Made by a program: the position numbers and the translations under genes
Origin: Scatophagus argus
Taxonomy: Eukaryota > Chordata > Actinopteri > Scatophagidae
Direction of reading: 5' to 3'
NCBI RefSeq assembly: GCF_020382885.2
Contig: NC_058497.1
Span: 17,414,330-17,478,329, forward strand
Length of the DNA stretch: 64,000 nt
Shown: positions 25,931 to 38,070 of the stretch, in pieces
Position numbering within the stretch: position 1 is the stretch's first letter
Layout of the letters: each line of letters opens with the position of its first letter
The notes under the pieces: model-generated
The model's database searches: none
The model's input: only the letters and a program-made list of their open reading frames with translations
Told to the model about the DNA's origin: nothing

Positions 25931-28900
25931 ATGATGTCCGCACAGAAGTGGCAAGAGCAGGGTTGGGCACTCTTACAGCTGTTGTTGGTGGTGTTTTTCT
26001 CTCATGCTGAGGAGCCGGTGTGCAGGCGACGAGGGGATCCCGAGAACCCCCAGTTATCTAAGGATGGGGACATTATGCTGGGGGGAATCTACAATTTCCA
26101 CAGTACGTGGCGAGACAGACAGGGTACCTACCAGCATAAACCACTACCACTACAATGCACCAGGTAAATAATACTGCACCGCTCCAAATTAGTTTTCAAA
26201 TATCCAAGAGTACAAGAGTCCAGCTACAAAACAGGTAGAAAAAATATTATTCAGCTCTCTATTGAAGTTTGAAATATCCTTTGATTTTATAAATGCATTC
26301 ATACTTTCATGTTGTTGGCTCTATTTTAAGGTCAAACTGGTTTCAGTTTTAACCATTTATAACTGTCCTCATCAAGTCTGAATTTCAGAGGGTTCCAGTA
26401 TACCCAGGCAATGCTCTTTGCCATAGAGGAGATAAACAACAGCACAGACCTGTTGCCTGGCATCTCTCTAGGCTATAAGATCTATGATGCTTGCAGCTCA
26501 GTTGCTAGAAGTGTGATGGTCTCCCTCTCCTTAGTGACTGGTGATGAAGTAGCATTTGCACTCTCTGATGAACAATGTACTAGACCTGCCAATGTGCAGG
26601 CGATCATTTTAGGTATAGCTTCCTCTCCTTGCATGGCTACAGCTACTATCATTGGACCCTTTCATATCCCACTGGTGAGTAAAAATAAAGTTGTATTTTT
26701 GAAGGAATTATTATTCTGGATGTCTTCTGTTTGGTCATTGCACAGGGCATTATTTCATATGTTATTCTCAGGACAAAATTCCTTCCTCTCTTTTAGATCA
26801 GCCAGGTTGCTACTTGTGCTTGTCTCAGTGATAAAACCAAGTACTCATCCTTCCTCAGAACAATACCCAGTGACTACTACCAGAGCAGAGCTTTGGCCCA
26901 ATTGGTCAAGCACTTCGGTTGGACTTGGATTGGAGCCATTAGAACAAATGATGATTATGGCAATAAGGGCATGGCTACATTTGTAAAAACTGCCCAGCAG
27001 CTGGGCATTTGTGTGGAGTACTCTGTGTCTTTCTTTAGAACAGATCCACTAGACAAAATACAAAAGATAATTGAAAATATCAAGTCATCCACTTCCAAGG
27101 TGATTGTTGCTTTCCTCTCCCCCACAGAGTTGTACGTGATAATACATGAGTTGTCTCAGCAAAATCTGACAGGGTACCAGTGGGTAGGCACTGAGGCCTG
27201 GATTTTTGATTTTCAAACTGCAGCCATGGATAAGCATCACATTCTGGATGGTGCCATAGGCCTGTCCATCCCCAAAGCACATGTCAGTGGCATGAGAGAG
27301 TTCATGTTGGATGTGAAGCCACTCAATTCATCTGGCTATGAATTGTTTACAGAGTTTTGGGAGACTTTATTTAGCTGTAAGTTCAAGCAGTCAAATACAT
27401 TAGCAGCAAATCAGAGAGAATGTACTGGACACGAAGATGTGAGTGGGGTGGAAAACAGCTTCACTGATATGTCGCTCATGCCTCTCTTTTACAATGTTTA
27501 TAAAGGAGTGTATGCGGTGGCCCACGCACTTCACAACATTCTCAGTTGTAATAAAACATGTAACAACAAGGTGCAGCTAGATCCATTAACGGTAAGTTGA
27601 ACAGCAGATACTGGAATTATACTTTACTTTCACATTTAGTCTCATTAAATCAGTCACATGAAGAAAATACTTTAAATTATGAAAATAAAGCACAGTCTTT
27701 CATAATCTTGAGAGAACAGATATCAAAGTATTTTTCAGGAAATGATCAAGCCTATTTTCTTAGATTTTGGAGCACATAAGAAAGATTCAGTTCAAAACAA
27801 AGGAAGGAGATGAGGTTTACTTTAATGAGAATGGAGACCCAGCAGCAAAGTATGAAATTATAAACTGGCAGCCAACCAAAAGTGGCGTTGTGGATTTTGT
27901 CACAGTTGGACTTCACGATACATCTTTACCTGCAGGCCAACAGCTGATTCTGCAAAATAAGTCCTTGATATGGGCACAGAACTCCCAACAGGTAAACTAC
28001 CATCTGATCACTGTAATTCTTAATGACAGTCTATTTGAATTGTAATAATTGTTTATGTTATTAATTATTGAGACCGTGTCATTTTACTAGAAGCTGTATT
28101 AGACAAAATTTCTCAAAGTGAATGCACATACAATTTTTCTAATTGTGATTTTGTTCATGCAGGTGCCTTTGTCAGTTTGCAGCGACAAATGTTCCCCAGG
28201 AACTCGCAAGGTTCTGCAAAAAGGAAAGCCTGTCTGCTGCTATGACTGTATAAGATGTGCAGAAGGAGAAATAAGCAATACTACAGGTGTAGCAATATTT
28301 CATGCAAAAATCTAGAAGATGTTGCAATCACATACCTTATTCTAATTAATTAAGACTAATTAATTACATACCTACCTTTATTTTCAGAAATCTTGAGTCA
28401 CATCTATATGAGGTGAAAGGAGGGGTTGTGGCACAATCCGTATGAGTAATAATATATATCTAAAGTAAAGTAAAATATCTAAAATGTACATATACTTAAA
28501 AAGATCTCACATTGATGTGCCTATTTTAAGATTAAGTATAATAAACAAACCATAAACCAACATTACATCAAAACTGAATACATTAAACATAGATATAAAA
28601 CACTGACTGTGACCTTTTGTAATTAGTCATGGAATCACTGTCACCTATAGGCAGCAATTACGTTTGTGAGTATGTATGTGTGGTCTGTGCATCCCTTGAA
28701 TGCTTTAAGCCAAGAAACAAAATATTAGGGAGGCTGGCGTACATAAGGCATTAACCACATCAGTACAGTTAATTATGATGATGTATGATTTTATATGTAC
28801 TCTCATAAATTGATATATTGATATTGCAATGATACTGTTTTTGATACTGAAACGGTGTGATACTGATTTATGTTTTTGTTTTTTTGACAGATTCCATCAC

Positions 28901-29807
28901 CTGTATGAGATGTGACCCTGAGTTCTGGTCAAATGAGAGAAGAGATGCCTGTGTAAAGAAGGAGGCAGAGTTTCTATCATATGAAGAGGTCATGGGAGCA
29001 CTGCTCACTGCTGCCTCCCTATTTGGAACATGTATGACTGCAGTTGTGGCTTTCATTTTCTTCACATACAGGCAGACTCCCATTGTGAGGGCCAACAACT
29101 CTGAGCTGAGCTTCCTGCTGCTCTTCTCATTAAAACTGTGTTTCCTGTGTTCTCTGACCTTCATCGGTCGGCCCTCTGAGTGGTCCTGCATGCTGCGACA
29201 CACTGCATTTGGGATCACCTTTGTCCTCTGTATCTCTTGTGTTCTGGGGAAAACAATAGTGGTGTTGATGGCCTTCAGGGCCACACTTCCAGGTAGTAAT
29301 GTGATGAAATGGTTTGGTCCTGCACAGCAGAAACTCAGTGTTCTGGGTTTCACTCTTATACAAGTTGTCATATGTGTCCTCTGGTTAACAATTTCTCCTC
29401 CTTTTCCCTTTAAGAATATCAAGAATTTCAAGGACAAAATCATCTTAGAGTGCGCTCTGGGCTCAGCTGTAGGCTTTTGGGCTGTGCTTGGGTACATCGG
29501 ACTTCTGGCCATGTTGTGTTTTATTCTCGCTTTTCTGGCTCGGAAACTGCCTGATAATTTCAATGAAGCCAAATTTATCACCTTTAGCATGCTGATATTC
29601 TGTGCAGTATGGATCACTTTTATCCCAGCGTATGTCAGCTCTCCTGGAAAGTTCAGTGTTGCTGTGGAGATATTTGCTATTCTGGCTTCAAGTTTTGGAC
29701 TGCTGATTTGTATTTTTTTTCCAAAATGTTATATCATCTTACTGAAACCAGAGAAGAATACGAAAAAGAATATGATGGGAAAGGGGCAATCAACATCAAC
29801 ATTTTGA
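25931..29807 (+). CDS. OlfC/V2R-like class C chemoreceptor 6 (complete, 6 exons)
   Basis: Exons are 25931-26163, 26389-26674, 26797-27591, 27764-27991, 28163-28286 and 28891-29807, giving 860 aa. Signal peptide [10 protein letters not shown] to FFSHA, Venus-flytrap domain, nine-cysteine linker and seven helices are all present. Pocket residues Ser156, Thr179, Asp199, Tyr227 and Glu306 are kept although the lip is GIASSPC and exon 3 opens ISQVATC instead of ISHFATC. The patch is [16 protein letters not shown]. Helix 2 reads [13 protein letters not shown], with a Lys where all other copies have Thr; a charge inside this helix is unusual and may affect folding. The tail is GKGQSTSTF and helix 7 ends FFPKCY, both shared only with receptor 7. 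From late exon 3 to early intron 5 the gene is nearly identical to receptor 7. An in-frame upstream ATG at 25898 is possible. Confidence 0.91.
28287..28890 (+). other. intron 5 of receptor 6
   Basis: This 604-base intron has no coding sequence. Its first 350 bases are nearly the same as those of receptor 7 intron 5; after that receptor 7 carries extra sequence. Confidence 0.6.
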
Positions 29808-30500
29808 AAACATAAAATCATATGGTGGCAAAAGCACTCTAGTGCCATCATAAAATACTGTCAAGTAGGTATCTATCTTTATTTTTGCGAAGACTTTAAC
29901 TGTACAACTATAGTATTTGTCCAATATATATAAAATTTAATTTGCGACATAGTCTGTTGACATGACATTACACAGTAATATACAATACAAAGTAATTTAC
30001 AATCAACATCCATCTCTCTCTTTGGCTCTCAATTATGTATTTCCTTTTTGTAGGATAATCCAGGGTATTCCATTACCCTGGATTAGACCCTAATTGTAAA
30101 GTGACTCTAAAGTGATGCAAACCCAGACATCACTGTAGAGGCAAATCAGGGCCCAAAGTTTCATTAATTTGAAAAACAAAAAAAACCTTGAAACTGAAAG
30201 TTGAATTTTGGATTTTGAACTTAAAACTTACAAAATATAACATTGCACTCGAACTAAAAATAGGTATAGAATGTTTTTTTTTTTTTCAATTAAAAAATTA
30301 GTCTTATTCAGTTCTGAAATTATTTTGAATAAATTATTTATTTTCAATTTTAACTTTCATATGTATTTCAGTAATTGAGGTGTTGTGTTTTTCAGTTGCA
30401 GATTTTGTGTTTGCAGATTTACATCTTTTTTTTACAGTTTCAAATCGCATTTTATCAGTTTTAGATCTTTTTTTCACTTTCAAGTCTCATTTTTATTATG

Positions 30501-30651
30501 AGTTCAGTGTTGCTGTGGAAATATTTGTTATTCTGGCTTCAAATTTTGAACTGCTGATTTGTTTTTTTATTCCAAAATGTAATATTATCTTACTGAAACC
30601 ACAGAAGAATATGAAAAAGAATATGATTGGAAAGGGACACCAAAACCATTG
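30501..30651 (+). pseudogene. decayed tail of an OlfC exon 6
   Basis: The sequence from AGTTCAGTGTTGCTGTGG onward matches the end of exon 6, from just before helix 7 to the stop region: [33 protein letters not shown]. It differs from every intact copy at several residues (PKCN for PKCY) and a one-base deletion near GKGHQ shifts the frame past the usual stop. No other exon of this copy is visible. The downstream bases (GAAAACTTAAAATTATATGG) still resemble a receptor 3' flank, so this is a remnant of a lost thirteenth gene or of an unequal exchange. Confidence 0.8.
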
Positions 30652-30904
30652 TGAAAACTTAAAATTATATGGTGGCTAAGTCATTCTAGCTACTTTCTAA
30701 ATTTTACATAATAATTTCTCATGTAGAGCAAAATACATATTAATTCATTCAGTCTTCATTTTATTTTATTACTTCCCTTGTTCTACTGTAGAACTTGTTG
30801 TAGAACTTTTCTGTGTATAATTTAATTCATGATATAGTATATTGGCATGACAGATTGTAATACAATTACAATATTAAAATAGATTTTTGACTTCAAAAGG
30901 CCTG

Positions 30905-31145
30905 TTCATCGCCATACAACCTGACAGAGCTTGAGCAGTTTTGCAAAGAGCAATAGAGTAAAATTGCAGTGTCCAGATGTGCAAGCCTGACTGAAATCTG
31001 TTTTCACTTTGACATTAAGGGTTTTGGGGTTTTTTTTTTTCTTGTTGTTGTTGTAATTTATTTTGTCAACAAAGCCAAACTTATATTAAACATGATTCTA
31101 TTTATAAAAGGGGAAATCACTCAAGGGCATGAATACTTTTTATAG
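30905..31145 (+). mobile_element. second Tc1-type remnant, internally deleted
   Basis: Bases 30915-31000 match the reverse complement of 23075-23155 in the Tc1 element behind receptor 5, and then the sequence jumps to a GTTTTCACTTTGACATTAAG block that matches that element's terminal repeat. It lies in the opposite direction to the first copy and retains little of the transposase. Confidence 0.6.
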
Positions 31146-31785
31146 GTACGTTATTTATTAATTAATTATAAAAAAATCTTCATTACTGTTTCTACTACCA
31201 TATAAAGATCTCTGGTAACAGTTTGTGGATCTAAAAGTGTATGTGTGCACAAAAGTTGGAAATGGCATGCACCACAAAATATTCAGATTTATGGAAATTT
31301 GCATACATGAATCAGCCTCATATCCCATCATCCCTACATGCTTTTCCCTCACCCTTTCTCCCTTTTGTAAGATAAAATTAGGTCTTTCATGTCCATGGCT
31401 GATGTCTTGACCTTCATTTATATCCTTTGTTTCATCCTGACCTGATGACTGTTCTTCAAATGATTTAGAATGTTTCAGCTAGAAAATCTTTATTTAAACT
31501 AGATCCATATTATACCTTTTGCATTTTGAATAAGTGGTAACAGAAGCATCTCATTTTTCATTAGAGATGACATGCAGACAAGTTCTTATGTATTGCAAAT
31601 ACAAATATGGTGATGAAAAACCCATAGTGGCAAATTGTGATATTGGACTAGATAAATAAAATTTGACTTGACTTATCACTTTTCACAATTAATGCTCATA
31701 TTTGGCGAGATGTTAAGGTACGATATTTAAAATAAGCTAAGGCCCAAAGCTTTTTTATGTTTGAGCACCTCCTTCTCCTCCACCT

Positions 31786-31835
31786 AAAATATCACTTTTC
31801 AATTATTTGTTTTATGCTGCTACACAATGTATAAA
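31786..31835 (+). promoter_or_regulatory. core promoter of receptor 7 (type I, weak box)
   Basis: AAATATCACTTTTCAATTAT lies about 43 nt above TATAAA at 31830-31835, which is 78 nt before the ATG. The upstream box resembles that of receptor 6. Confidence 0.5.
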
Positions 31836-31907
31836 TATCAGTGTACACCCTTGAATTATATTAAGGCATGTGTGATGCCGCTCTGTGCATTAGCTCTCTG
31901 AGACAGC

Positions 31908-32661
31908 ATGACGTCCACACAGAGGAGGCCAGAGAAGGGTTGGGCAGTCTTACTGCTTTTGTTGGTGGTATCATTCTCTAAGGCTGAGGAGACGGTGTGC
32001 AGGCAGAGAGGGGATCCAGAAAATCCCCAACTGTCAAAGGATGGGGACATCATGCTGGGGGGAATCTTCTCTTTCCACAACAAGTGGATAAACAAACAGG
32101 ATACCTACATGCACAAACCACTGCCACTGCAATGCACAAGGTAAACCATCTTTATAGGCTCCAAATATCTAAGAGTAAGTGACTACAGATACAAAACATT
32201 TCCAAAACCAAACTCTCAAAGTGAGTATTAAAATAAATAAGAAATAGAATTTATTGTGCATATAAGTACCATCAAATATTTAATTTACTGTTTCATTGTT
32301 TCTTCAATTTAACAATTTAAAACTGTCTGCATCAAGTTTGAATTTCAGAGGGTTCCAGTACGCCCAGGCTATGCTCTTTGCAATAGAGGAGATTAATAAC
32401 AGTACAGAACTGTTGCCTGGTATTTCTTTGGGCTACAAGATGTATGATGACTGTATCTTCATTGCTAGAGGTGTGAGGGTTGCACTGGCCTTGGCTAATG
32501 GCAATGAAATAGTATTTACACCTTCAGAGGCACCATGTACCAGAACTGACCAAGTTCAGGCCATTATCGGAGGGACCTCTTCCTCTCCTTGCATGGCTAT
32601 TTCTACTGTCATCGGACCCTTTCATATACCACTGGTGCGTAAGATATTAATGAAAATATAC

Positions 32662-32741
<80 letters not shown>

Positions 32742-35700
32742 GTAATAATAATAATAATAATCATTATTATTATTATTATTATTATTATTCCCTACTTCTT
32801 TAAGTTGTTTATCAAAAAAATGTGCTTTAAAATAATTTCTGTTAAACTGTGAAAATGTCACAGACATATTTATCTTGTGATTTGATAACTTTTTTTTTTT
32901 TTTTTTTGTTTAGGTCAGCCACATTGCTACTTGTGCTTGTCTCAGTGATAAAACCAAGTACCCATCCTTCCTCAGAACAATACCCAGTGACTACTACCAG
33001 AGCAAAGCCCTGGCCCAGTTGGTCAAGCACTTTGGTTGGACTTGGGTTGGAGCTATTAGAACAAATGATGATTATGGCAATAATGGCATGGCTATATTTA
33101 CAAATACTGCTTTGCAACTAGGCATATGTCTGGAGTACTCTGTATCTGTCTTTAGAACAGATCCACCAGACAAAATACAAAAGATAGTCAACATCATCAA
33201 AGCTTCCACTTCCAAGGTGATTGTTGCTTTCCTCTCCCCCCCAGAGTTGTATGTGATAATACATGAGTTGTCTCAGCAAAATCTGACAGAGTACCAGTGG
33301 GTAGGCAGTGAGGGCTGGATTGTTGATTCCCAAACTGCAGCCATGGATAAGCATCACATTCTGGATGGTGCCATAGGCCTGTCCATCCCCAAAGCACATG
33401 TCAGTGGCATGAGAGAGTTCATGTTGGATGTGAAACCACTCAAATTGTCTGGCTATGAATTGTTTACAGAGTTTTGGGAGACTTTATTTAGCTGCAAGTT
33501 CAAGCAGTCAAATTCATCAGCAGAGAATCAGAGAGAATGTACTGGACATGAAGACGTGAGTGGAGTGGAAAACAGCTTCACTGATATGTCGCTCATGCCT
33601 CTCTTTTACAATATTTATAAAGGAGTGTATGCGGTGGCCCACGCACTTCACAACATTCTCAGTTGTAATAAAACATGTAACAACAAGGTGCAGCTAGATC
33701 CATTAACGGTAAGTTGAACAGCAGATACTGGAATTATACTTTACTTTCACATTTAGTCTCATTAAATCAGTCACATGAAGAAAATACTTTAAATTCTGAA
33801 AATAAATCGCAGTCTTTCATAATCTTAAGACAACAGATATCAAAGTATTTTTCAGGAAATGATCAAGCCTATTTTCTTAGATTTTACAGCACATAAGAAA
33901 GATTCATTTCAAAACAAAGGAAGGAGATGAGGTTTACTTTAATGAGAATGGAGACCCAGCAGCAAAGTATGAAATTATAAACTGGCAGCCAACCAAAAGT
34001 GGCGTTGTGGATTTTGTCACAGTTGGACTTCACGATACATCTTTACCTGCAGGCCAACAGCTGATTCTGCAAAATAAGTCCTTGATATGGGCACAGAACT
34101 CCCAACAGGTAAACTACCATCTGATCACTGTAATTCTTAATGACAGTCTATTTGAATTGTAATAATTGTTTATGTTATTAATTATTGAGACCGTGTCATT
34201 TTACTAGAAGCTGTATTAGACAAAATTTCTCAAAGTGAATGCACATACAATTTTTCTAATTGTGATTTTGTTCATGCAGGTGCCTTTGTCAGTTTGCAGC
34301 GACAAATGTTCCCCAGGAACTCGCAAGGTTCTGCAAAAAGGAAAGCCTGTCTGCTGCTATGACTGTATAAGATGTGCAGAAGGAGAAATAAGCAATACTA
34401 CAGGTGTAGTAATATTTCATGCAAAAATCTAGAAGATGTAGAAGATGTTGCAATCACATACCTTATTCTAATTAATTAAGACTAATTAATTACATACCTA
34501 CCTTTATTTTCAGAAATCTTGGGTCACATCTATATGAGGTGAAAGGAGGGGTTGTGGCACAATCCGTATGAGTAATAATATATATATCTAAAGTAAAGTA
34601 AAATATCTAAAATGTATATATATGTATAGTTATATCTTAAATTAAATAATTAATTAAAAAGTTCTCACATTGAAGTGTCTATTTTAAGTTTAAGTATAAC
34701 AAACAAACCAAAAACCAACATTACATCAAAATTCAATACATCAAACAAAGATATAAAACACTGACTGTGACTGTGTGATTTTGTCATTAGTCATGAAATA
34801 ACTGTCACCTATTGGCAGCAATTATGTAAATCGAATATATCATTTTTGTTATGAATAAATAAAAATGAAAGATTAATCAATACTGCATCATTATACGTAC
34901 AATGTCTTTTATTTGCAAGAAACTAATGATACATGATGATGTAGGCATCATAAGATAAAAACAATAAAAAAAATGGATAAAGACCAAATCACGAAATTAG
35001 TTGAGTAGAGTTGCTTTATGAATATGAATAAAGGCTGTGTGCAAATGTACCAAAACTGCAAATCTCTTTAAATATTAAATATTTTTTATTTCAGCTGCGC
35101 TGTAAGCACAGGTGATATTTTTTTTTCCTGCTGCTTTAGATTGGTCAGATGTTATTCTTCACACAGAGGTGTTTAATTTGCAGTCAGTGTTGTCTCCTTT
35201 TTTGTGGTCCAAATGGTGTTCCAAATTTTCATTCATTCATTATTTGTAGCTATGTGGATGATACACAAATGTACGTCCCACTAACAACTACGGAAGAGGA
35301 CCATTTTTGTCAGTTGTTATCTTGTCAATAAAAATAAAGTGCATGCACATAATTTAGTAACTTAATTATTGCATTTGTGAAAATTTTATTTTTATAACTT
35401 AGAATGCAAATATCAATTGTAAATTTCAAAAACTTATTTAGCAAACAACAAGTTTTTTACTGTAATTTACCTTAAAATGCAGTAAATGCCTCAGGTGTTT
35501 TTTTGTACAGCTATTTACAACTATTGACAACACAATCAGCTGTCACAATAAAATGCACCACAAGTTATTTATAAAACTTAAAACTTATTTATATTATTTC
35601 CAGAACTCGCACCAAACGTGACGTGACATGTTCAAGAAAAAGCATTGTGTATATTGTTTATCGTAACTTGGGATTTACTTGACATATTGCAAAATTTAAA

Positions 35701-36958
35701 AACTTGTATATAGTCTGAAGTCCCCACTTTTCTCAGCGAGGTTGTGTCTTTCAGCTATGCCATCTTAAATTAGTTATGCGACAAAGATGTGGTGGCGTGT
35801 CCCTGTACTGCATAGGGTTAAACTCTGTTGTCTCAGTCCGTTGGTCACTACTTGTATTTACCAGCATACATGTACCAGCACAACATATGTTTGTTCTATT
35901 TTATATTATTTTATCTTTTCTGAGCTGAATTGTCTCATTTGTAATGAACATGTAATGTCTGCTTAGTAGGCATAAAAATGCAACAAGGTAAATGTACTTG
36001 TCAGGCATAACACCTGCTTTTATGTTTTTGTTTTCTGTCAGATTCTGTCACCTGTATGAGATGTGACCCTGAGTTCTGGTCAAATGAGAGAAGAGATGCC
36101 TGTGTAAAGAAGGAGGCAGAGTTTCTATCATATGAAGAGATTATGGGAGCACTGCTCACTGCTGCCTCCCTATTTGGAACTTGCACGACTGCAGTTGTGG
36201 CATTCATTTTCTTCAGATACAGGGAGACTCCTATTGTCAGGGCCAACAACTCTGAACTGAGCTTCCTGCTGCTCTTCTCCTTGACTCTGTGTTTCCTGTG
36301 TTCTCTGACCTTCATCGGTCGGCCCTCTGAGTGGTCCTGCATGCTGCGACACACTGCATTTGGGATCACCTTTGTCCTCTGTATGTCTTGTGTTCTGGGG
36401 AAAACAATCGTCGTGTTGATGGCCTTCAGGGCCACACTTCCAGGTAGTAATGTGATGAAATGGTTTGGGCCTGCACAGCAGAGACTCAGTGTTCTGGGTT
36501 TCACTCTTATACAAGTTGTCATATGTGTCTTCTGGTTAACAATTTCTCCTCCTTTTCCATTTAAGAATTTTAAGAATTTCAAGGACAAAATCATCTTAGA
36601 GTGCGCTCTGGGCTCAGCTGTAGGCTTTTGGGCTGTACTTGGGTACATCGGACTTCTGGCCATGTTGTGTTTTACTCTTGCTTTTCTGGCTCGTAAACTG
36701 CCTGATAATTTCAATGAAGCCAAATTTATCACCTTTAGCATGCTGATATTCTGTGCAGTATGGATCACTTTTATCCCAGCGTATGTCAGTTCCCCGGGGA
36801 AGTTCAGTGTTGCTGTGGAGATATTTGCTATTCTGGCTTCAAGTTTTGGACTGCTGATTTGTATTTTTTTTCCAAAATGTTATATTATCTTACTAAAACC
36901 AGAGAAGAATACGAAAAAGAATATGATGGGAAAGGGGCAATCAACATCAACATTTTGA
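31908..36958 (+). CDS. OlfC/V2R-like class C chemoreceptor 7 (complete, 6 exons)
   Basis: Exons are 31908-32140, 32349-32634, 32914-33708, 33881-34108, 34280-34403 and 36042-36958, giving 860 aa. All family domains and pocket residues Ser156, Thr179, Asp199, Tyr227 and Glu306 (GSEGW) are present. Variable patches are [16 protein letters not shown] and LTEYQW, where all others have TGYQW. Exon 2 ends before GTGCGT, a weaker donor than the usual GTGAGT. Introns 3 and 4 have exactly the lengths of those in receptor 6 (172 and 171) and nearly the same sequence. Intron 5 is the longest in the window (1,638 bases). An upstream ATG at the place used by paralogs opens an eight-codon frame ending in TGA just before the true start, so the ATG at 31908 is the only workable start here. 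Confidence 0.92.
32662..32789 (+). repeat. (TAA)n microsatellite followed by (ATT)n, intron 2 of receptor 7
   Basis: About 100 bases of TAA repeats, with one interruption, are followed by about 27 bases of ATT repeats. The two are complementary, so the tract can fold back on itself. Confidence 0.95.
34404..36041 (+). other. long intron 5 of receptor 7
   Basis: The first 430 bases match receptor 6 intron 5. Roughly 34830-36000 is additional sequence, AT-rich, with a LINE reverse-transcriptase scrap at 35208-35330. No receptor exon is hidden in it. Confidence 0.6.
35208..35330 (+). mobile_element. LINE reverse-transcriptase fragment
   Basis: The translation [19 protein letters not shown] resembles the FHCYADDTQLY catalytic motif of L2/Rex/CR1-type LINE reverse transcriptases, with Ala replaced by Val. 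Only about 40 residues can be followed, so this is a short dead fragment and the clade is uncertain. Confidence 0.6.
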
Positions 36959-37406
36959 AAACATAAAATCATATGGTGGCAAAAGCACTCTAGTGCCATC
37001 ATAAAAAAACTGTCATGTAGACATCTATCTTTATTTCTGTAAAGACTTTAACTGTACAACTATAGTATTTGTTCAGTATATATATAATATAATTTGTGAC
37101 ATAGTCTGTTGACATGACATTACACAATAGTGTATAATACAAAGTAATTTACAATCAACATCCATTTCTCTCTTTGTCTCTCTATTATGTATTTCCTTTT
37201 TGTAGGATGACAACTGATTAGGCTGAGTGGCCCAGAGCTGAACAGAGATAAACCATTGTTAAAGCTGCTCCTTATGGTTCTCCTCAGAGGGCCGGCAAAC
37301 TCAGGGTACCAGTTGTAACGTTCAGTACAACCAGCTGATCAGATCCAAGATGGTGACCTTTTTTATTAAATTTTGCATGCGGAAGGATTATTATGTTATG
37401 ATTATG

Positions 37407-37454
37407 TTACAGTTAGGGTTTAATCCATTACCCTGGATTAGACCCTAACTGTAA
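37407..37454. repeat. inverted repeat, 20-bp arms
   Basis: TTACAGTTAGGGT and TAATCCA are mirrored by TGGATTA and ACCCTAACTGTAA around a short TTACCC centre. It may be the end of a fold-back element. The homologous spot behind receptor 6 (30057-30084) keeps a different, shorter hairpin. Confidence 0.7.
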
Positions 37455-37710
37455 AGTGATGCAAACCCAGACATCACTGTGAAGGCAAATCAGGGACCAA
37501 AGTTTCATTAATTTGAAAAAAAAAAATACTTGAAATTGAAAGTTGAAATTTGAACTTATTGTTGAAATACAACAATGTACTCGAACTAAAAATAGGTATA
37601 GGAAAAGTTGTTTTTTTAAAAAATACTTTTTATTCAGTTCTGAAATTATTTTGAATAAATTATTTATTTTCACTTTTCACTTTCATATTTTAATAACTGA
37701 GGTGTTGTGT

Positions 37711-38070
37711 GGGCGGCACGGTGGTGCTGTGGTTAGGACTGTCGCCTCATACCAAGTGGGTTCCAGGTTCGAATCCCAGTCTGGGCCCTTCTATGTGGAG
37801 TTTGCATGTTCTCCCTGTGCCTGCGTGGGTTTTCTCCGGGTACTCCGGCTTCCTCCCACAATACCAAAAACATGCACATTAGGTTAATTGGCTACTCTAA
37901 ATTGCCCCTAGGTGTGAGTGTGAGAGTGTGTGGTTGTCTGTCTTTGTGTGTTGGCCCTGCGATTGACTGGCGACCAGTCCAGGGTGTACCTCGCCTCTCG
38001 CCTGTAGTCAGCTGGGATAGGCTCCAGCTCCCCCGCGACCCTGAGGGATAAGCGGTATAGAAAATGGATG
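37711..38070 (+). mobile_element. tRNA-headed SINE with 12-bp target-site duplication
   Basis: This is a 360-bp insertion flanked by GAGGTGTTGTGT at 37699-37710 and 38071-38082. The head has a pol III B-box (GGTTCGAATCC). The body has the GTTTGCATGTTCTCC and GGGATAGGCTCCAGC blocks of a SINE abundant in fish, and the tail is AAAATGGATG. The homologous flank of receptor 6 has the site without the insertion. Confidence 0.85.

Larger units (their letters stand above)
29808..31780. other. spacer between receptors 6 and 7
   Basis: It holds a 3' flank homologous to that of receptor 7, the uninterrupted site of the SINE found at 37711 (empty site at 30377-30388), a decayed exon 6 tail at about 30501, and a Tc1 remnant at about 30905. 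From 31150 to 31780 I see nothing recognisable. Confidence 0.6.

Noticed and set aside
32661-32867. Minus-strand frame of Asn and Tyr repeats
   Set aside because: It is only the translation of the TAA/ATT microsatellite in intron 2 of receptor 7.
37711-37800. tRNA gene suggested by the GGTTCGAATCC B-box
   Set aside because: The box belongs to the SINE head; there is no cloverleaf with matched acceptor arms and the sequence continues into the SINE body.
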